Assembly (NCBI RefSeq): GCF_029867415.1
Contig: NC_081186.1
Span: 24,493,915 to 24,557,914, forward strand
DNA: 64,000 bases
Direction of reading: 5' to 3'
From: Vicia villosa
Lineage: Eukaryota > Streptophyta > Magnoliopsida > Fabales > Fabaceae
The stretch's first letter is position 1, and each line of letters starts with the position of its first letter. A program made the translations under genes and the position numbers. Positions 43,735 to 54,793 of this stretch are shown piece by piece. The notes under the pieces are model-generated. The model was given only the letters and a program-made list of their open reading frames with translations, was not told the origin of the DNA and did not search any database.

Positions 43735-46008
43735 TGTGGACCTCCGTTTTTTATCCCGGGCCATACCTCTGTTCTGTAGAGATACGTGAACTGACTCTTT
43801 TTATCGCTTAATGCTTTCGCATTTTTGAAAATTCACAGAGTCGCCACCGACCTTTTATTTTATCCAATTAAGGAAAGGTTTATAAAAGAAACAGAAAAAA
43901 GACCTTTAAGAAATTCTGGGTAAGGGGGTAGGTTATACAAAGGGAAGGTGTTAGCACCCTTTGTATCCATGGTTATCCATGGGCTCTTAAGTTTGCTTAG
44001 CTCACTTGTTTTTCGATCACTTTTCAATTGCTCTGAAATTGCTCATATGTGGTTTCAAATACCTCTGTAATTTGAATTTTGTAATGATCCGTGTGTGGAT
44101 GTATACAAAATGCTTGTTTATCTTTCGAAAGATGTTTTGAAAAGAACGTTAACTTTGTAATAACCCGTGTTTGGATGTATACAAAGTATTGTCTTTTTTG
44201 GAAGTTTTGTTTTGAAAAACAACAGTGTATGAGAATTTTGTTTGTTTTGATTTGAGCAAGCAAACTAGGAGGTCTACCCTGAGTTGTAAGGTCTTTATCC
44301 TATTTCCTTTAAAAATCTATCCTTTTACCAGATATAAACGCAAGGTTCGATTTTGTACTCAAAACAGTGGAATCTTGACTTTGATTTTGAAAAGAATGAG
44401 AACGGGATTACCTGAAGAGGTGCAAGTGTGATTGTGATTGGGTTCAGATATTTATCTTTGAAGTTAGTGATCTAACGGTTCAATTTTATCTTTGACATAC
44501 ACGCAGTTTATATTTGCTGGAAATTAAAATGCGGAAATGTAAAGTGCGGAAAGTAAATATACGCTATTACATCGATTGTGCAGGAAATGTAAACTAGCCT
44601 ATTTACATGAATTTGACATCCTATACATTTATCTAGGAATTTAAATTGCAAGAAAAATAAAAGGCATGCTTTTTTGGATTTTTTATGATTGATTTTAACT
44701 ATGATTAATGCATGATTAATTAAATTAAAATGAAGAAAAAAAGATGAAAATAGATTTAAACCTAAAAATTAAGTTTAAAATATGTACAAAATATTTGTCA
44801 ATTAATTTTAAAACAAAACTAATTTTTTTGGAATTTTTGAAATTTATTTGAAATTGATTTAAGCTAATTAAAACATAATTATGCAAATAATTATACAAAT
44901 AATTAAAACTTAAAGATAAAATTATTCAAAATATGTACAAAATTAGTTTATAATATATAAACAATATTTAACATGAAGAACAATTTTTTTATGATTTTTT
45001 GATTGGTTAGAATAATTAAAAAGCAAATATATAAATATATACTAATTAATTATGCAAAATATTGAAATTATGAAGAAAAATAAAATATTTTTATTTCAGA
45101 AAATAATATATTATTTTAGAAGTCTAAAAATATTTTTTGTGTATTTTTTGGATTTTTAAAACTGTTTTTAATTAATTTAACAAAGAAATTAAAATAAAAA
45201 TAAGAAATAAAAGGATACTGATCAGATGTGGAAATTAAATGAGGGAGTATGATGCGCATGCGTGTTCTGAGGCGTTGGATGAGCTGTTAAGCAAGATCAG
45301 ATGGTCCTGACTTTGAGGCACATGGTACACGTTACACCTGCAAAACACTTGATTAGAGATAAATTTAAAAAACACGCGCGCGCTTCTGAACCAATGGGAG
45401 GAAGACACGTCTTCGTCTTCAACCTTCAGACAAGGCCTTTAACAGCGCTTTTGAAAAAAAGCGCTATAGTAAGTGAACCCTAAATCTGCAAAATAACGAA
45501 TAGGGGTAAACAAGCATAAAAATCAGGCGCGATGGTACCATTGGATTCGTCTTGTTCCACTGAATGTAACCCTGCCCTTAATTTGTTTTAATTTTGGCCC
45601 TAATGAAGAACCCTAATTTTGAGCTAAGAAAACCCTAAAATGGTATATGCTACAAACAGCCATTAAAATCCAATTGAAGCTCCAGAAACGACCAGAGCTT
45701 CAAACCAAACACAATTATGCATCTACATCTTGTTAAATATGCGTGTGTTATGAGATATAAGTTGGTTTTAGTTTGAACAAACCGTGGCCTATATAGCTCG
45801 ATTCAATGAGGTTTAAGACTTGCAATCGATTGGAATAGTTTCAGTGAAGCTCAGAGATGATGTTTGAATGCTTAGTTTGTATTGAAATGGACTGAAATTA
45901 AAAACTCGAATTTGAATTTTCTTTGAATTTTTTCAAGTGGTTACAAGTGTATATGAGCAAGGCTTTGTTTCTGATTCGTGTCTCTTATGTTACTGAAGCA
46001 TGCTAGCC

Positions 46009-46016
46009 TATTTATA
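46009..46016 (-). promoter_or_regulatory. TATA box, probable main LTR promoter
   Basis: TATAAATA on the minus strand in the context GCTTATAAATAGGC, about 2.4 kb into the LTR. It follows a CCCTAA/GTCAACTTTGAC-rich stretch that also precedes the TATA box of the plus-strand Ogre. Confidence 0.5.
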
Positions 46017-47633
46017 AGCATTGAGTGCTTAGAATTGAAGCTAAGAAGCAACTAGTTGCCTTTGTGGAATTCTTGCATTTTTTATATTAAAAAAGCTTTG
46101 AATTATTGACCAAGTCATCTTGTCTTCAATGCACCTGCCTTGCTCTTCAATTCTCTGCAGAAAGATGAAGATTCCTTGGGTGAGTCATGCTTGGAAGTTA
46201 AGCTACCATTTATCCATCCATTTTCCTTTTAATTTTAATCTTAAAATAAGATAAAATCATGCCAAAAATGGATAAAAAAGGTGTGGGCTTAGTCTTGGTC
46301 GTGGGAGGCCCATAACATCATGGAAATGATGTTTGAATGCTGAAAACTTGGCCCCATTTGGAAAAAATACATTTTTGAGCAATGTTGATTTCATGCATTT
46401 TCCCAAAATTTAGCCAACTTCAACAAGGTGTAAATCCCTCAATTTTTGTCATATGAAGGAGATCTTGCACTTTTTGGAAACCTCAAAGAGTCCTCTAACC
46501 AATGTCTTTGGTCTCATGTCAAAATGATTTTTGGTGCTCCTTGTGTGTCCTTTTGAAAAAAGTGTCTTTTTGTTGACTTTGAAAATGACCTGTAATGTCT
46601 TTGATCATATTTTTCAAATGGTGAATCCAATGACCATGGGATCAATGGCATTTGAAAGATAATTGAATTTCCTTCAAAATAAACTTTGGTTTGAATTTTT
46701 TGGATGAAGGATGAGAGAGTTATGATCAGTCAAAGTTGAGTTGACTTTTCAGGCAAAAACCCTAATTTTGAATCTTAGGGTTTTGTTGATTTTTGATCTT
46801 TCCTTGATGAATTATGATCATCCAATGATCAAATGATGAATCCTTTGACAAAATATGGACTTTGACAAAAAATTTCATTTTTGACTGTCTGTTGACTTTT
46901 TTGGTCAAACGGGTCGTCTGTTGACTGTTTGAGCTGCTGACGGTGCGTCTGAGTGAATTGAAGTTTGAAAATTTGTATGATGGTACTTTGAGATATATGG
47001 ATGTGTATGAAATCCATTTGAGCTCTCAAAAACTTGTTGCTCCTGTAAAAACAAGAAAAAACCCTGATTAGGGACTGTTTGTGTAGGAGACAGTTAAGCG
47101 TACCTGATTTTTGTGCAGTGTTGAGTCTCTGCTAATCGCGTGATATTCAGAAGACTTCTAGAACAAAAATCTTGGAATTTTGAATTGTGAAAGATTGATT
47201 TGATTGATGGTACAAAACACTGAGAATTGTACTGCCAGCAGTTTGGCTGTCAACTGACTGTTCAGGTATTGACGTAGCAGCTAGAGTGAAAAATCAACAG
47301 TCAAAGTTAATTTTCTTTTTTTGTTGTTTTTGTTTTTTGTTTTATGTGAAAAATGAAAGTTTATTTACATGACTTGTTAAAAACACAGACATAATAAATA
47401 ACTAATATTTACGGTATGCGGGCAAAATTACCGATAATAACCCTGAAAATCATTTAATGCACAGAAATAGGAATATTTGACTGGCAGAAAACACACAAAA
47501 TATTATCTTAGTAATTAAGCAATATTATGACAAATAGTACAACATTTAATACTGACAGTACAAATATTACATACTATATTGAACAGTACGACGAATAAAC
47601 GGTACATTTAAGAAATAAGAAATACGGCAAATT

Positions 47634-47801
47634 TTAAGAATGACGGTTAATGACCCATGCTATGAATAATAACATGTAGATGATTGGGAGTGCAACTATT
47701 GCAGGTCCACACTCTTCAGGACTATGCAGGCAGAAGAAAGTCATGATCACCGTAGCAATGGTGATGACTGTAAGAAACAGTGTCTCTATCCACTTTGCCA
47801 T
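47634..47801 (-). CDS. 55-residue two-helix membrane miniprotein ORF in the Ogre LTR
   Basis: An uninterrupted 56-codon frame, starting in good context (AAGAATGGC) and ending TAA. The product starts MAKWIET and has two hydrophobic segments, residues about 8-25 (LFLTVITIATVIMTFFCL) and 34-51 (AIVALPIIYMLLFIAWVI), joined by a short polar loop HSPEECGP and closed by the basic tail NRHS. A TATA box (47895-47902) lies 94 bases upstream with a leader-like stretch between. I do not recognise the protein. Codon choice is ordinary and there is no stop or frameshift. It could be a captured gene, a family-specific ORF or chance; a viroporin-like or signalling role would be guesswork. Confidence 0.5.
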   Translation of the reverse strand: MAKWIETLFLTVITIATVIMTFFCLHSPEECGPAIVALPIIYMLLFIAWVINRHS

Positions 47802-47894
47802 TCTTGTCAGGGAAGAAGAGAAAATAGATATGAGGTGGGAATTTGAAAGATGAGTTAGAATTTGATGTGAGATTTTATGGAAGAAAATGAGAGG

Positions 47895-47902
47895 TATTTA
47901 TA
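47895..47902 (-). promoter_or_regulatory. TATA box upstream of the miniprotein ORF
   Basis: TATAAATA on the minus strand in TTCTATAAATACCTC, the sequence and spacing expected for a plant promoter with a leader of about 60 bases. Confidence 0.55.
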
Positions 47903-48415
47903 GAATGGAAAGAAGGATAGAGACGTTGGGGAATGATGTGATTCCGTACAAAAGGAAAATTTGAGTGGAAGTAAGATTTGAAAGAAAGTGGAGATAGTGT
48001 TGGGAAAAAGAGAGATTTGATTTTTTGAAAAAGAGATTTGAAAAGATTTTTGAAAATAATGGAATATAGTACAAAAATTAGTGGGAAACAAAAGATAATA
48101 ATAATCTACTTGTTACCAGTACAGTCTGGGTTTCCTGATTCTGCGCCTGCAAAAAGATTTAACTCTGTACCAATTGTGTCAGTACTATTTATCTGTAAAT
48201 AAATAAATAGCATGTGTGAAGTAATAAACAGTATTTGGCGTTTGCGTGAGAATAAATTCAACTGCAAGCCAAATTACTGTATAAGAAAAATTCTGAAAAC
48301 TAAGTGTTTCATATGTTAGGATATTTGTTGAAATAATCCATAATTATATGAGACTCTTAATTTTCAGATTGGAGTTTTCTTGAAAAAAGATGTGGGCAAA
48401 TTTTGGGGTATAACA

Positions 48416-48432
48416 GTTGCCCCTATTCAATC
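48416..48432 (-). other. Polypurine tract of the minus-strand Ogre
   Basis: On the minus strand GATTGAATAGGGGCAAC precedes the LTR start TGTTATACCCC. Confidence 0.6.
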
Positions 48433-48689
48433 TTCTTAAACCTGAAGAGATTGTCTGAAATCTGAAGGTAAAAGATGATTGAATATTTAGATGCCCTGAA
48501 AATTTGCACTTACCTTGATCAGAAGAGATGTTGGAAGTTGCATTTGAATGTCGTCTGCGAAATGTTGTTGGCAGATTGGAACATTACCTGAGATGGGCCT
48601 TCAGATACCACCTGGTAAATGTGTTGATGGTTTGTTCATCAGAATGAATCCATTGATTATATCTTGATGAAGGATTTGAAAGTCTTTGC

Positions 48690-49215
48690 GTTGACTGTTT
48701 CGGAACCGTCCAAGGTTACCGCTTTAAGTCTTGGAGGATGATTGCTACGGAACTTGTCCAAAGTTTTTTCTGCTTTAGATTTTGAAAGTTGATCATTGTG
48801 GAACCGTCTGAGGTATCAGCTTTAGATCTGTGATGCTAGATCGTTCTGGAACCGTCTGAGGTATCAGCTTTAGATCTGTGATGCTAGATCGTTTTGGAAC
48901 CGTCTGAGGTATCGCTTTAGATCTGCGATGCTAGATCGTTTTGGAACCGTCTGAGGTATCGCTTTAGATCTGCAATGTTAGATCGTTCTGGAACCGTCTG
49001 AGGTATCGCTTTAGATCTGCAATATTAGATCGTTTTGGAACCGTCTGAGGTATCGCTTTAGATCTGCAATGTTAGATCGTTCTGGAACCGTCTGAGGTAT
49101 CGCTTTAGATCTGCAATATTAGATCGTTTTGGAACCGTCTGAGGTATCGCTTTAGATCTGTGATGCTAGATCATTCTAGAACCGTCTGAGGTATCAACTT
49201 TAGATCTGTGATGTC
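48690..49215 (-). repeat. Tandem repeat, unit about 47 bp
   Basis: Nine clear units contain GGAACCGTCTGAGGTATC and CTTTAGATCTG; one or two decayed units precede them (GGAACCGTCCAAGGTTACC). Units are 47 or 48 bp, differing mainly by a CAG/CG variant. It lies between integrase and the 3' LTR. Confidence 0.85.
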
Positions 49216-49429
49216 TGTTTTTGAGCTGGTAAGTGATCAGAATGAATCTTCGGCTTGATTATATCTGAGAGAACCATTCATGGAACTCAGGTGAACACTG
49301 CATGTGATTAAGAATATCTTTGTTGAAGATATCTGTCTACCTGAAAAATCAAGTTAGTGATATGCAATGTTTATGATGCATGTAAATGTGAGATATTCCC
49401 GGAGAAATATGCATGTGATGTTGTGTATG

Positions 49430-49645
49430 AATATGCGCATGAATATGCGCATGATGCATGATGTATGATGTATGATGTATGAATATGTGATGTATGAATG
49501 TGAATGTGAATGTGTGATGTATGAATATGTGAATGTATGAATGTGTGATGTATGAATATGTGATGTATGAATGTGAATGTGTGATGTATGAATATGTGAA
49601 TGTATGAATGTGTGATGTATGAATATGTGATGTATGAATGTGAGA
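49430..49645. repeat. Minisatellite of TGTGATGTATGAATA/ATG words
   Basis: Interleaved GATGTATGAATATG and GAATGTGAATGTGT words with a higher-order duplication (49490-49560 resembles 49555-49640). ORFs on the opposite strand here are His/Ser/Ile artefacts. Confidence 0.85.
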
Positions 49646-50480
49646 TGTCGAGCTTCTATTTGGGAAAATAAATTTCCGCCAGTCATCTGGATATGACTAT
49701 ATTGTGATCGTTGATGATCTTTTGTCTTGTTTGAGTACCCTCGGCTGGGGAAATTCTTTGAGAACCCTGGTATTCTGTTGAAGGATCTTTGAATATCTCT
49801 TGAGAATGAAAGGTAGCTGGAAGTTCTGATGCCCTTTCAAATGGGAATGAGGAAGATGCATAATCCTCCGATGCACTATCTGACCAAGTCCGGGTGCGGG
49901 GATCACACCTTCTGAAGATAGTAATCTGGAACAACCCTGCTGGGGGATAAGACTTCTTTTGAAGAGAAAATCTTTTTGAGGAATTTGCTGAGAAATGCGT
50001 TTCTCTTGGGGATTTTCTTCTGATGGAATGATGTCCAGATAATTAGGACATTTCCTGAATGCTATTCCTGTTTTTCCTGGTAAACATCAATCATATTCAA
50101 ATGCACATGTTCATTCAAAATTATCATTGGGACGCTTACGTATTTAAAACAGAAAAAGTGAAAATAGTGATTTTTGAGCCTAAGCTGCATTGATTTTTGA
50201 AAAAGAGCCATGATAGGCTGGTTAGCACAGGGAGACAACAATCCTAGAAGTAGGAAACTGTCAGAAAGTTTTGGAAAATATTTATAGAGATAAATAGCTA
50301 TGTGAAAACAATCCAGTCAAGTTTCAAATCTGCTATTGCCAATCTGTCTTCGAGCATCTCATCCCTCACTTGTTGGAAGAAAGTGATTGGACTGATCGGT
50401 GTCTTTGAGGTGTTGAATCTTGATGGTGAGTAGGCAGCTGAACGGAACACAGTTGTATGCTTCATTCCCTAACTTTTGCC

Positions 50481-50620
50481 TAGGCTGCCCATTCAGGTTT
50501 TCAGCCTACCGGGATAGTATTTGTTTAGTCTCTAATTTTTGCCTGGACCGCCCTTTCGGGTTTTCAATCCACCGAGACGCTCATTTTTGCCTAAGTTGCC
50601 CTTTCAGGTTTTCAACTTAG
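50481..50620 (-). repeat. Three hairpins with constant 14-base loop and variable stems
   Basis: Hairpins at 50481-50508, 50544-50571 and 50591-50620 each follow TTTTTGC or TTTTGCC. Loops are CCCATTCAGGTTTT, CCCTTTCGGGTTTT and CCCTTTCAGGTTTT. Stems are TAGGCTG/CAGCCTA, TGGACCG/CAATCCA (two mismatches) and CTAAGTTG/CAACTTAG. They lie just after the integrase stop in element orientation. Confidence 0.8.
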
Positions 50621-50638
50621 CGAGCTGTTTTTTTCTTT

Positions 50639-52052
50639 TTAAGAGAAGTATTTTTTGACTATGTCAGCATTCACAGGATGTGGGAAATCCTCGCCATCCA
50701 TGGTGGTAAGCAACATGGCGCCGCCGGAGAATATTTTCTTGATTATGAATGGTCCCTCGTAGGTGGGAGTCCATTTGCCCCTGGGATCACCTTGTGGTAA
50801 GATGATGCGTTTGACAACCAAGCCACCAGTTTGGTATGCTTGACTTTTGACTTTTTTGTTGAAGGCTTTGATCATACGCTTTTGGTATAGCTGACCATGA
50901 CAAATAGCTGCGAGCCTTTTCTCATCAATCAAGTTTATCTGGTCCAACCGTGTTTGAATCCAATCGTCTTCGTCTAGATTAGCTTCTTTCATAATCCTTA
51001 GGGAAGGAATCTGAATTTCAATTGGAAGAACTGCCTCCATACCATAGACTAAGGAGAATGGAGTTGCCCCTGTTGAAGTACGCGCAGATGTGCGATAACC
51101 ATGAAGAGCAAAAGGTAACATCTCATGCCAGTCTTTGTAGGTTACTGTCATTTTTTGTATGATTTTCTTGATGTTCTTGTTGGCAGCTTCCACCGCGCCG
51201 TTCATCTTTGGTCGATATGGAGAAGAATTATGATGTTTGATCTTGAACTGTGTGCAAAGTTCAGTAATCATTCTGTCGTTTAGATTTGTGCCATTGTCCG
51301 TGATAATCCGTTCAGGGATGCCATACCGACAAATGAGATTGTATTTGATGAACCGGGCCACCACATTCTTGGTAACAGAAGCAAATGAAGCTGCTTCTAC
51401 CCACTTTGTGAAGTAGTCAATAGCGACCAGGATAAAGCGATGTCCGTTGGAGGCAGTAGGTTTGATTTCTCCAATCATATCAATACCCCACATTGCAAAA
51501 GGCCAAGGAGCCGTCAGGACGCTTAATGGAACTGGAGGTACATGTACTTTGTCAGCGTATATCTGGCATTTGTGACATGTTCAGGAGTGATGATGGCAGT
51601 CTGTTTCCATGGTAGACCAGTAATAACCTGCTCTCAGGATCTTTTTAGCCATTGTATGTCCACTGGAATGAGTACCGAAGGTACCATTGTGTATTTCTTC
51701 CATGATCTGTTCTGCTTCCTTCTTGTTTACACAGCGAAGTAAAGTCGAGTCATGGTTGCGTTTGTATAGGGTTCCATTGCTTAGAAAGAATTTGGCAGCA
51801 AATCTCCTTAGAAACTTTCTGTCGTTAATGGATGCCCCTTCAGGGTACTCCTGAGCTTCGAGATATCTTTTTACTTCATGGAACCATGGTTTTTCCTCGA
51901 TTCCTTCGGTATTGATCTCATTGCAATAGGATGGTTCATCTTGCCTGTAAATGGTGATCATAGGCGCCTCGTTGTCCCACCTGACTTTGAACATGGATGA
52001 CATGGTAGCTAAAGCATCAGCTAGTTGATTTTCCTCGCGTGGGATGTGTTCG
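50639..52052 (-). pseudogene. Ogre integrase and RNase H end, interrupted
   Basis: The frame enters from 52052 with the RNase H end (REENQLADALATMSSMFKVR), then the integrase zinc region (GTHSSGHTMAKKILRAGYYW..C..C) with a TGA stop at 51581-51583 between the His and Cys pairs, then the catalytic core: Asp in MWGIDMIGE, Asp in RIITDNGTNL, Glu in KMNGAVEAANKN. A YEGPFIIKK motif follows and the frame ends at 50639. Both parts are in the same phase, so the stop is the only visible lesion apart from the insertion at 52053. Integrase would insert the cDNA copy into host DNA. Confidence 0.85.
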
Positions 52053-53594
52053 TGTCATACCCTAATTTTTGACCCCCCCTGAGATGACATATCTTCAGGA
52101 TTTTCATCAAGTCAAAGTAAGTACCCAGGGCAGTCTGGCATTCAATCGAGGGTGTTCAAAGACAAGAAAACTTAGGCAAAGGATCAATCAATAGTGGGAT
52201 TAGTCTCTAATACAATCATAAGACTCAAAAGCCTCATTATTACACCTATGATTGATTAAGACACCCAGTCATCTAAGTACAGGATTACTCAGATCAACAG
52301 ACTAGGGTTTGGAGCCTATCAAGGACTAAAATCAGAGATCACCTTTGGGAAACCCTAAAAAGCCCAAAGAGACCATTCAAAGACATTAATCATCTTCAAA
52401 TAACTCTTATGACAAGATCCACTGGACATTACACCTCAATTCAAAGTCTACAGTCATTATTTTCACATGGTCGACAAATTAGGGTTTTTGACCTAATTCA
52501 CCAAGATAGTTGACTTTTAATCAGGGCATGAATCCAAAACTCAAGACATGATTCAAGAGTCTCTACTACCTCAATATAATCCATTTACATCATTCATTTG
52601 AGGATAAGATCTTGTTTCTACACAAAAGTCCAAAAATTCACTTTGTCAGGCAAAAGTCAACTGTATGGGATCACCTTTGACTTTTAAGGTTTTTGGTCAA
52701 AAAATGACTTTCAAAGATCAATATCATCAATATATGGATATTAAAGTCATTTGACCAAAGAAATTCAAAGAAATTCATCAAGGAGCAAAAAGTCGGGAAT
52801 TAGGGTTTTTGAGGGCATAGTGAGAACTCAAAATTTCACCTACACAACTCAAAAAACTTCCAACATGAAAGTTGTAGATCTTGCAAAATAAAACAACATC
52901 TCACATAAGAACTTTTTTCAAAAGATCAACCATTTAAGGGTTTTGAAAATTTTGAAGTTTTAGGTCATAAACACTTAGAAAATTTTCTAAGTGTTTTAAC
53001 CTAGTTTTCATCCAACTTTGGGCTCATTTTTCACAAATTTCCCAAACAATTCTGAAGAAACTCCAAACTAATGATTTAAAGTAGATGTTTAGGGCTTTCC
53101 AAATTGTGTTCAACCTTCTCCAAATTCAATTTGAGCTAGGAGTTATGCTTGTTCAAAGTTGGCCTCATGAAGTGAAATTATAGGTCATGAACACTTTTGG
53201 ACTTTGCAAATTTTGTGCAAATAACCTCTCTTATGGATGCTACACGACCCATAACACATCTGAAAACATGCCATGCATTCATTTTCACCATGCCATAAGA
53301 ATTGAAGAAGATTCTAAAAACAAGAACATGTGATTATGTAATGATTACATTTGTGAATTTATGGCAAATTGATGAATCACCCAAGGAATCTTCTCACCAA
53401 CCAATTAGAGCTCATTTCTGGCTCAGAATTGTCCCCTAAGATTAAACAAAATCGAGGGCTAGGGGATTGATCAAATGGAATCAAAATTCTCATCATTGCA
53501 TAAGAGATACTTGCAAACTTCCTTCATGGCTAAGAAAGCAAATCAACTTCACTAAGGAAGCTCACTCCTCTGCAGCTATACTGATCCATTTGCC

Positions 53595-53602
53595 TATAAA
53601 TA
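53595..53602 (+). promoter_or_regulatory. TATA box of the plus-strand Ogre LTR
   Basis: TATAAATA in TGCCTATAAATACAG, about 1.54 kb into the LTR, followed by CT-rich leader-like DNA. Confidence 0.6.
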
Positions 53603-54550
53603 CAGATGCATTCCTCATTCAAAAACACACCAAAGCAACCATATTCCTTGCTTTCTCTTTCTCTTCTCATGTTCATTGTTTTTCAAAGTTCTTTGGCAAG
53701 AAGAATCGATTTCTTCAAACCAGAGCTCATCTTTGGGAAGTGAACATTCTAACATCTCAAGGGAGGTCATTTGAGGTGATCCAAGCACCTGGATCACTTC
53801 TGTAAGTGGAGGAACACCATTGTTGCTCTCACTTTGGAGCATTTGCAGTTGGAGGTCCATGGAGTAATTCAGGAGGTTCCGAGCCAAGCCAATCATCCAG
53901 ACACACTCCTCAGGTCATAGTGGAGCTAACCAGATGGCTGCAGCTCATCTGTAACTCAAGAATCAACACCCTCCATGTTCACTTGAAGCTGAAATCGAGG
54001 GAGGTCCATAGAGCAATTCAGAAGGATTCAAGCTCCAATAAGCATTCAGTTAGCATCATTGAGTCTCAGGGAAGCTATTGAGATCATTCATTCAAGCCCA
54101 GGTGCTCTCCATCATCCTCACGACCTCCATTTTCAGAGGTAAGTTTCTGAACCCCACCTCTCTAATTTAAGTACTCTTTATGAAATAGCTCGATTCTATC
54201 TTGTTCAGCATCATCAGAGGAGTGAAAACCCTCTATCATCATTCATTTATCTTTCAGTATAGTCATTTAATTTGATTTTGAAATTTTAGGGTTCTTCACG
54301 ATTTCTGGTAAATTAGTTAGATGTAGTTAATATCAATACATGTTAGTTACATATTTAGAATCGTGAGTGAATTTAGAGCAAATTTGGTTTTTATATCATT
54401 GCAAATGGTTGAGAATTGAGGAAGTTCAGAATTTCAAATTGATGGAGCTTGAGGTTGAAGACGAAGATGGTGAAGCGCGCCATTTTTGAATTCTCAGTGG
54501 GAGGGTTTAAAATATATTTAACTGAAAGCGTGTTTTAAACGAATACATCG

Positions 54551-54633
54551 TTTGCCCTAGTGGCCTCACATGCGCTCTTAGTCTCCTCATGCCTCAAGTC
54601 TGGGGTTCGAATCCCCCTCGCCCCAGACTTTTT
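54551..54633 (+). repeat. tRNA-like Pol III unit 1 in the Ogre LTR
   Basis: A-box-like TGCCCTAGTGG (54553-54563; 10 of 11 consensus positions), B box GGTTCGAATCC (54604-54614) in a GGGG/CCCC stem, and a TTTTT run at 54629. The 52-base box spacing suits a tRNA with a long variable arm. The acceptor stem does not close, so it is not a working tRNA gene. Confidence 0.5.
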
Positions 54634-54712
54634 GATTCTTTTATTTTTCAAAGATTTACTACTTGTTTTGAAACATAATCAAATGAGTGCAAGTTACTAA
54701 CACCAAGCGCGC

Positions 54713-54793
54713 TTTGGCCCAGTGGTATTATTTTGAGTGAGTGACCTAGAGGGCGTGGGTTCAAACCTTCCAAGGGCCAAAACTATTTTTTTT
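54713..54793 (+). repeat. tRNA-like Pol III unit 2 in the Ogre LTR
   Basis: A box TGGCCCAGTGG (perfect consensus), B box GTTCAAACC 44 bases on, and a perfect 7 bp acceptor-like stem TTTGGCC/GGCCAAA enclosing 69 bases, followed by a run of eight T. The T stem is weak and no clean anticodon arm was drawn, so it is tRNA-like rather than a tRNA gene. Confidence 0.55.

Larger units (their letters stand above)
43735..48415 (-). repeat. 3' LTR of the minus-strand Ogre
   Basis: On the minus strand it begins TGTTATACCCCAAAATTTG and ends GGAGGTCCACA, 4681 bp. It contains a TATA-plus-ORF unit near the start (47634-47902), a second TATA box at 46009-46016, leader-like CCCTAA-rich DNA around 45480-45620, and the AGAGTCGCCACCGACC block near the end. 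Confidence 0.75.
43735..52052 (-). mobile_element. Ogre-type retrotransposon, minus orientation, 3' part
   Basis: From high to low coordinates: integrase (50639-52052), a long non-coding stretch with hairpins and tandem repeats, a polypurine tract, and a 4.68 kb LTR. Long LTRs, the integrase type and the repeat-rich stretch between pol and LTR fit Ogre elements of the Tat lineage. It is cut at 52053 by a plus-strand Ogre. The rest of pol, gag, ORF1 and the 5' LTR are not in the window. Confidence 0.8.

Noticed and set aside
49354..49686. 110-codon minus-strand His/Ser/Ile ORF
   Set aside because: It is a translation of the TATGAATG minisatellite.
50481..50620. CRISPR-like array
   Set aside because: There are only three units, with conserved loops and variable arms, in a plant retrotransposon. 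This is not a repeat-spacer structure.
53806..54081. 91-codon plus-strand ORF in the Ogre LTR
   Set aside because: No conserved motif or hydrophobic pattern was seen, and the start is not the first ATG after the TATA box.
54713..54793. A functional tRNA gene
   Set aside because: Boxes and acceptor-like stem are good, but the T stem pairs poorly and no clear anticodon arm or identity could be drawn. It is kept only as a tRNA-like unit.
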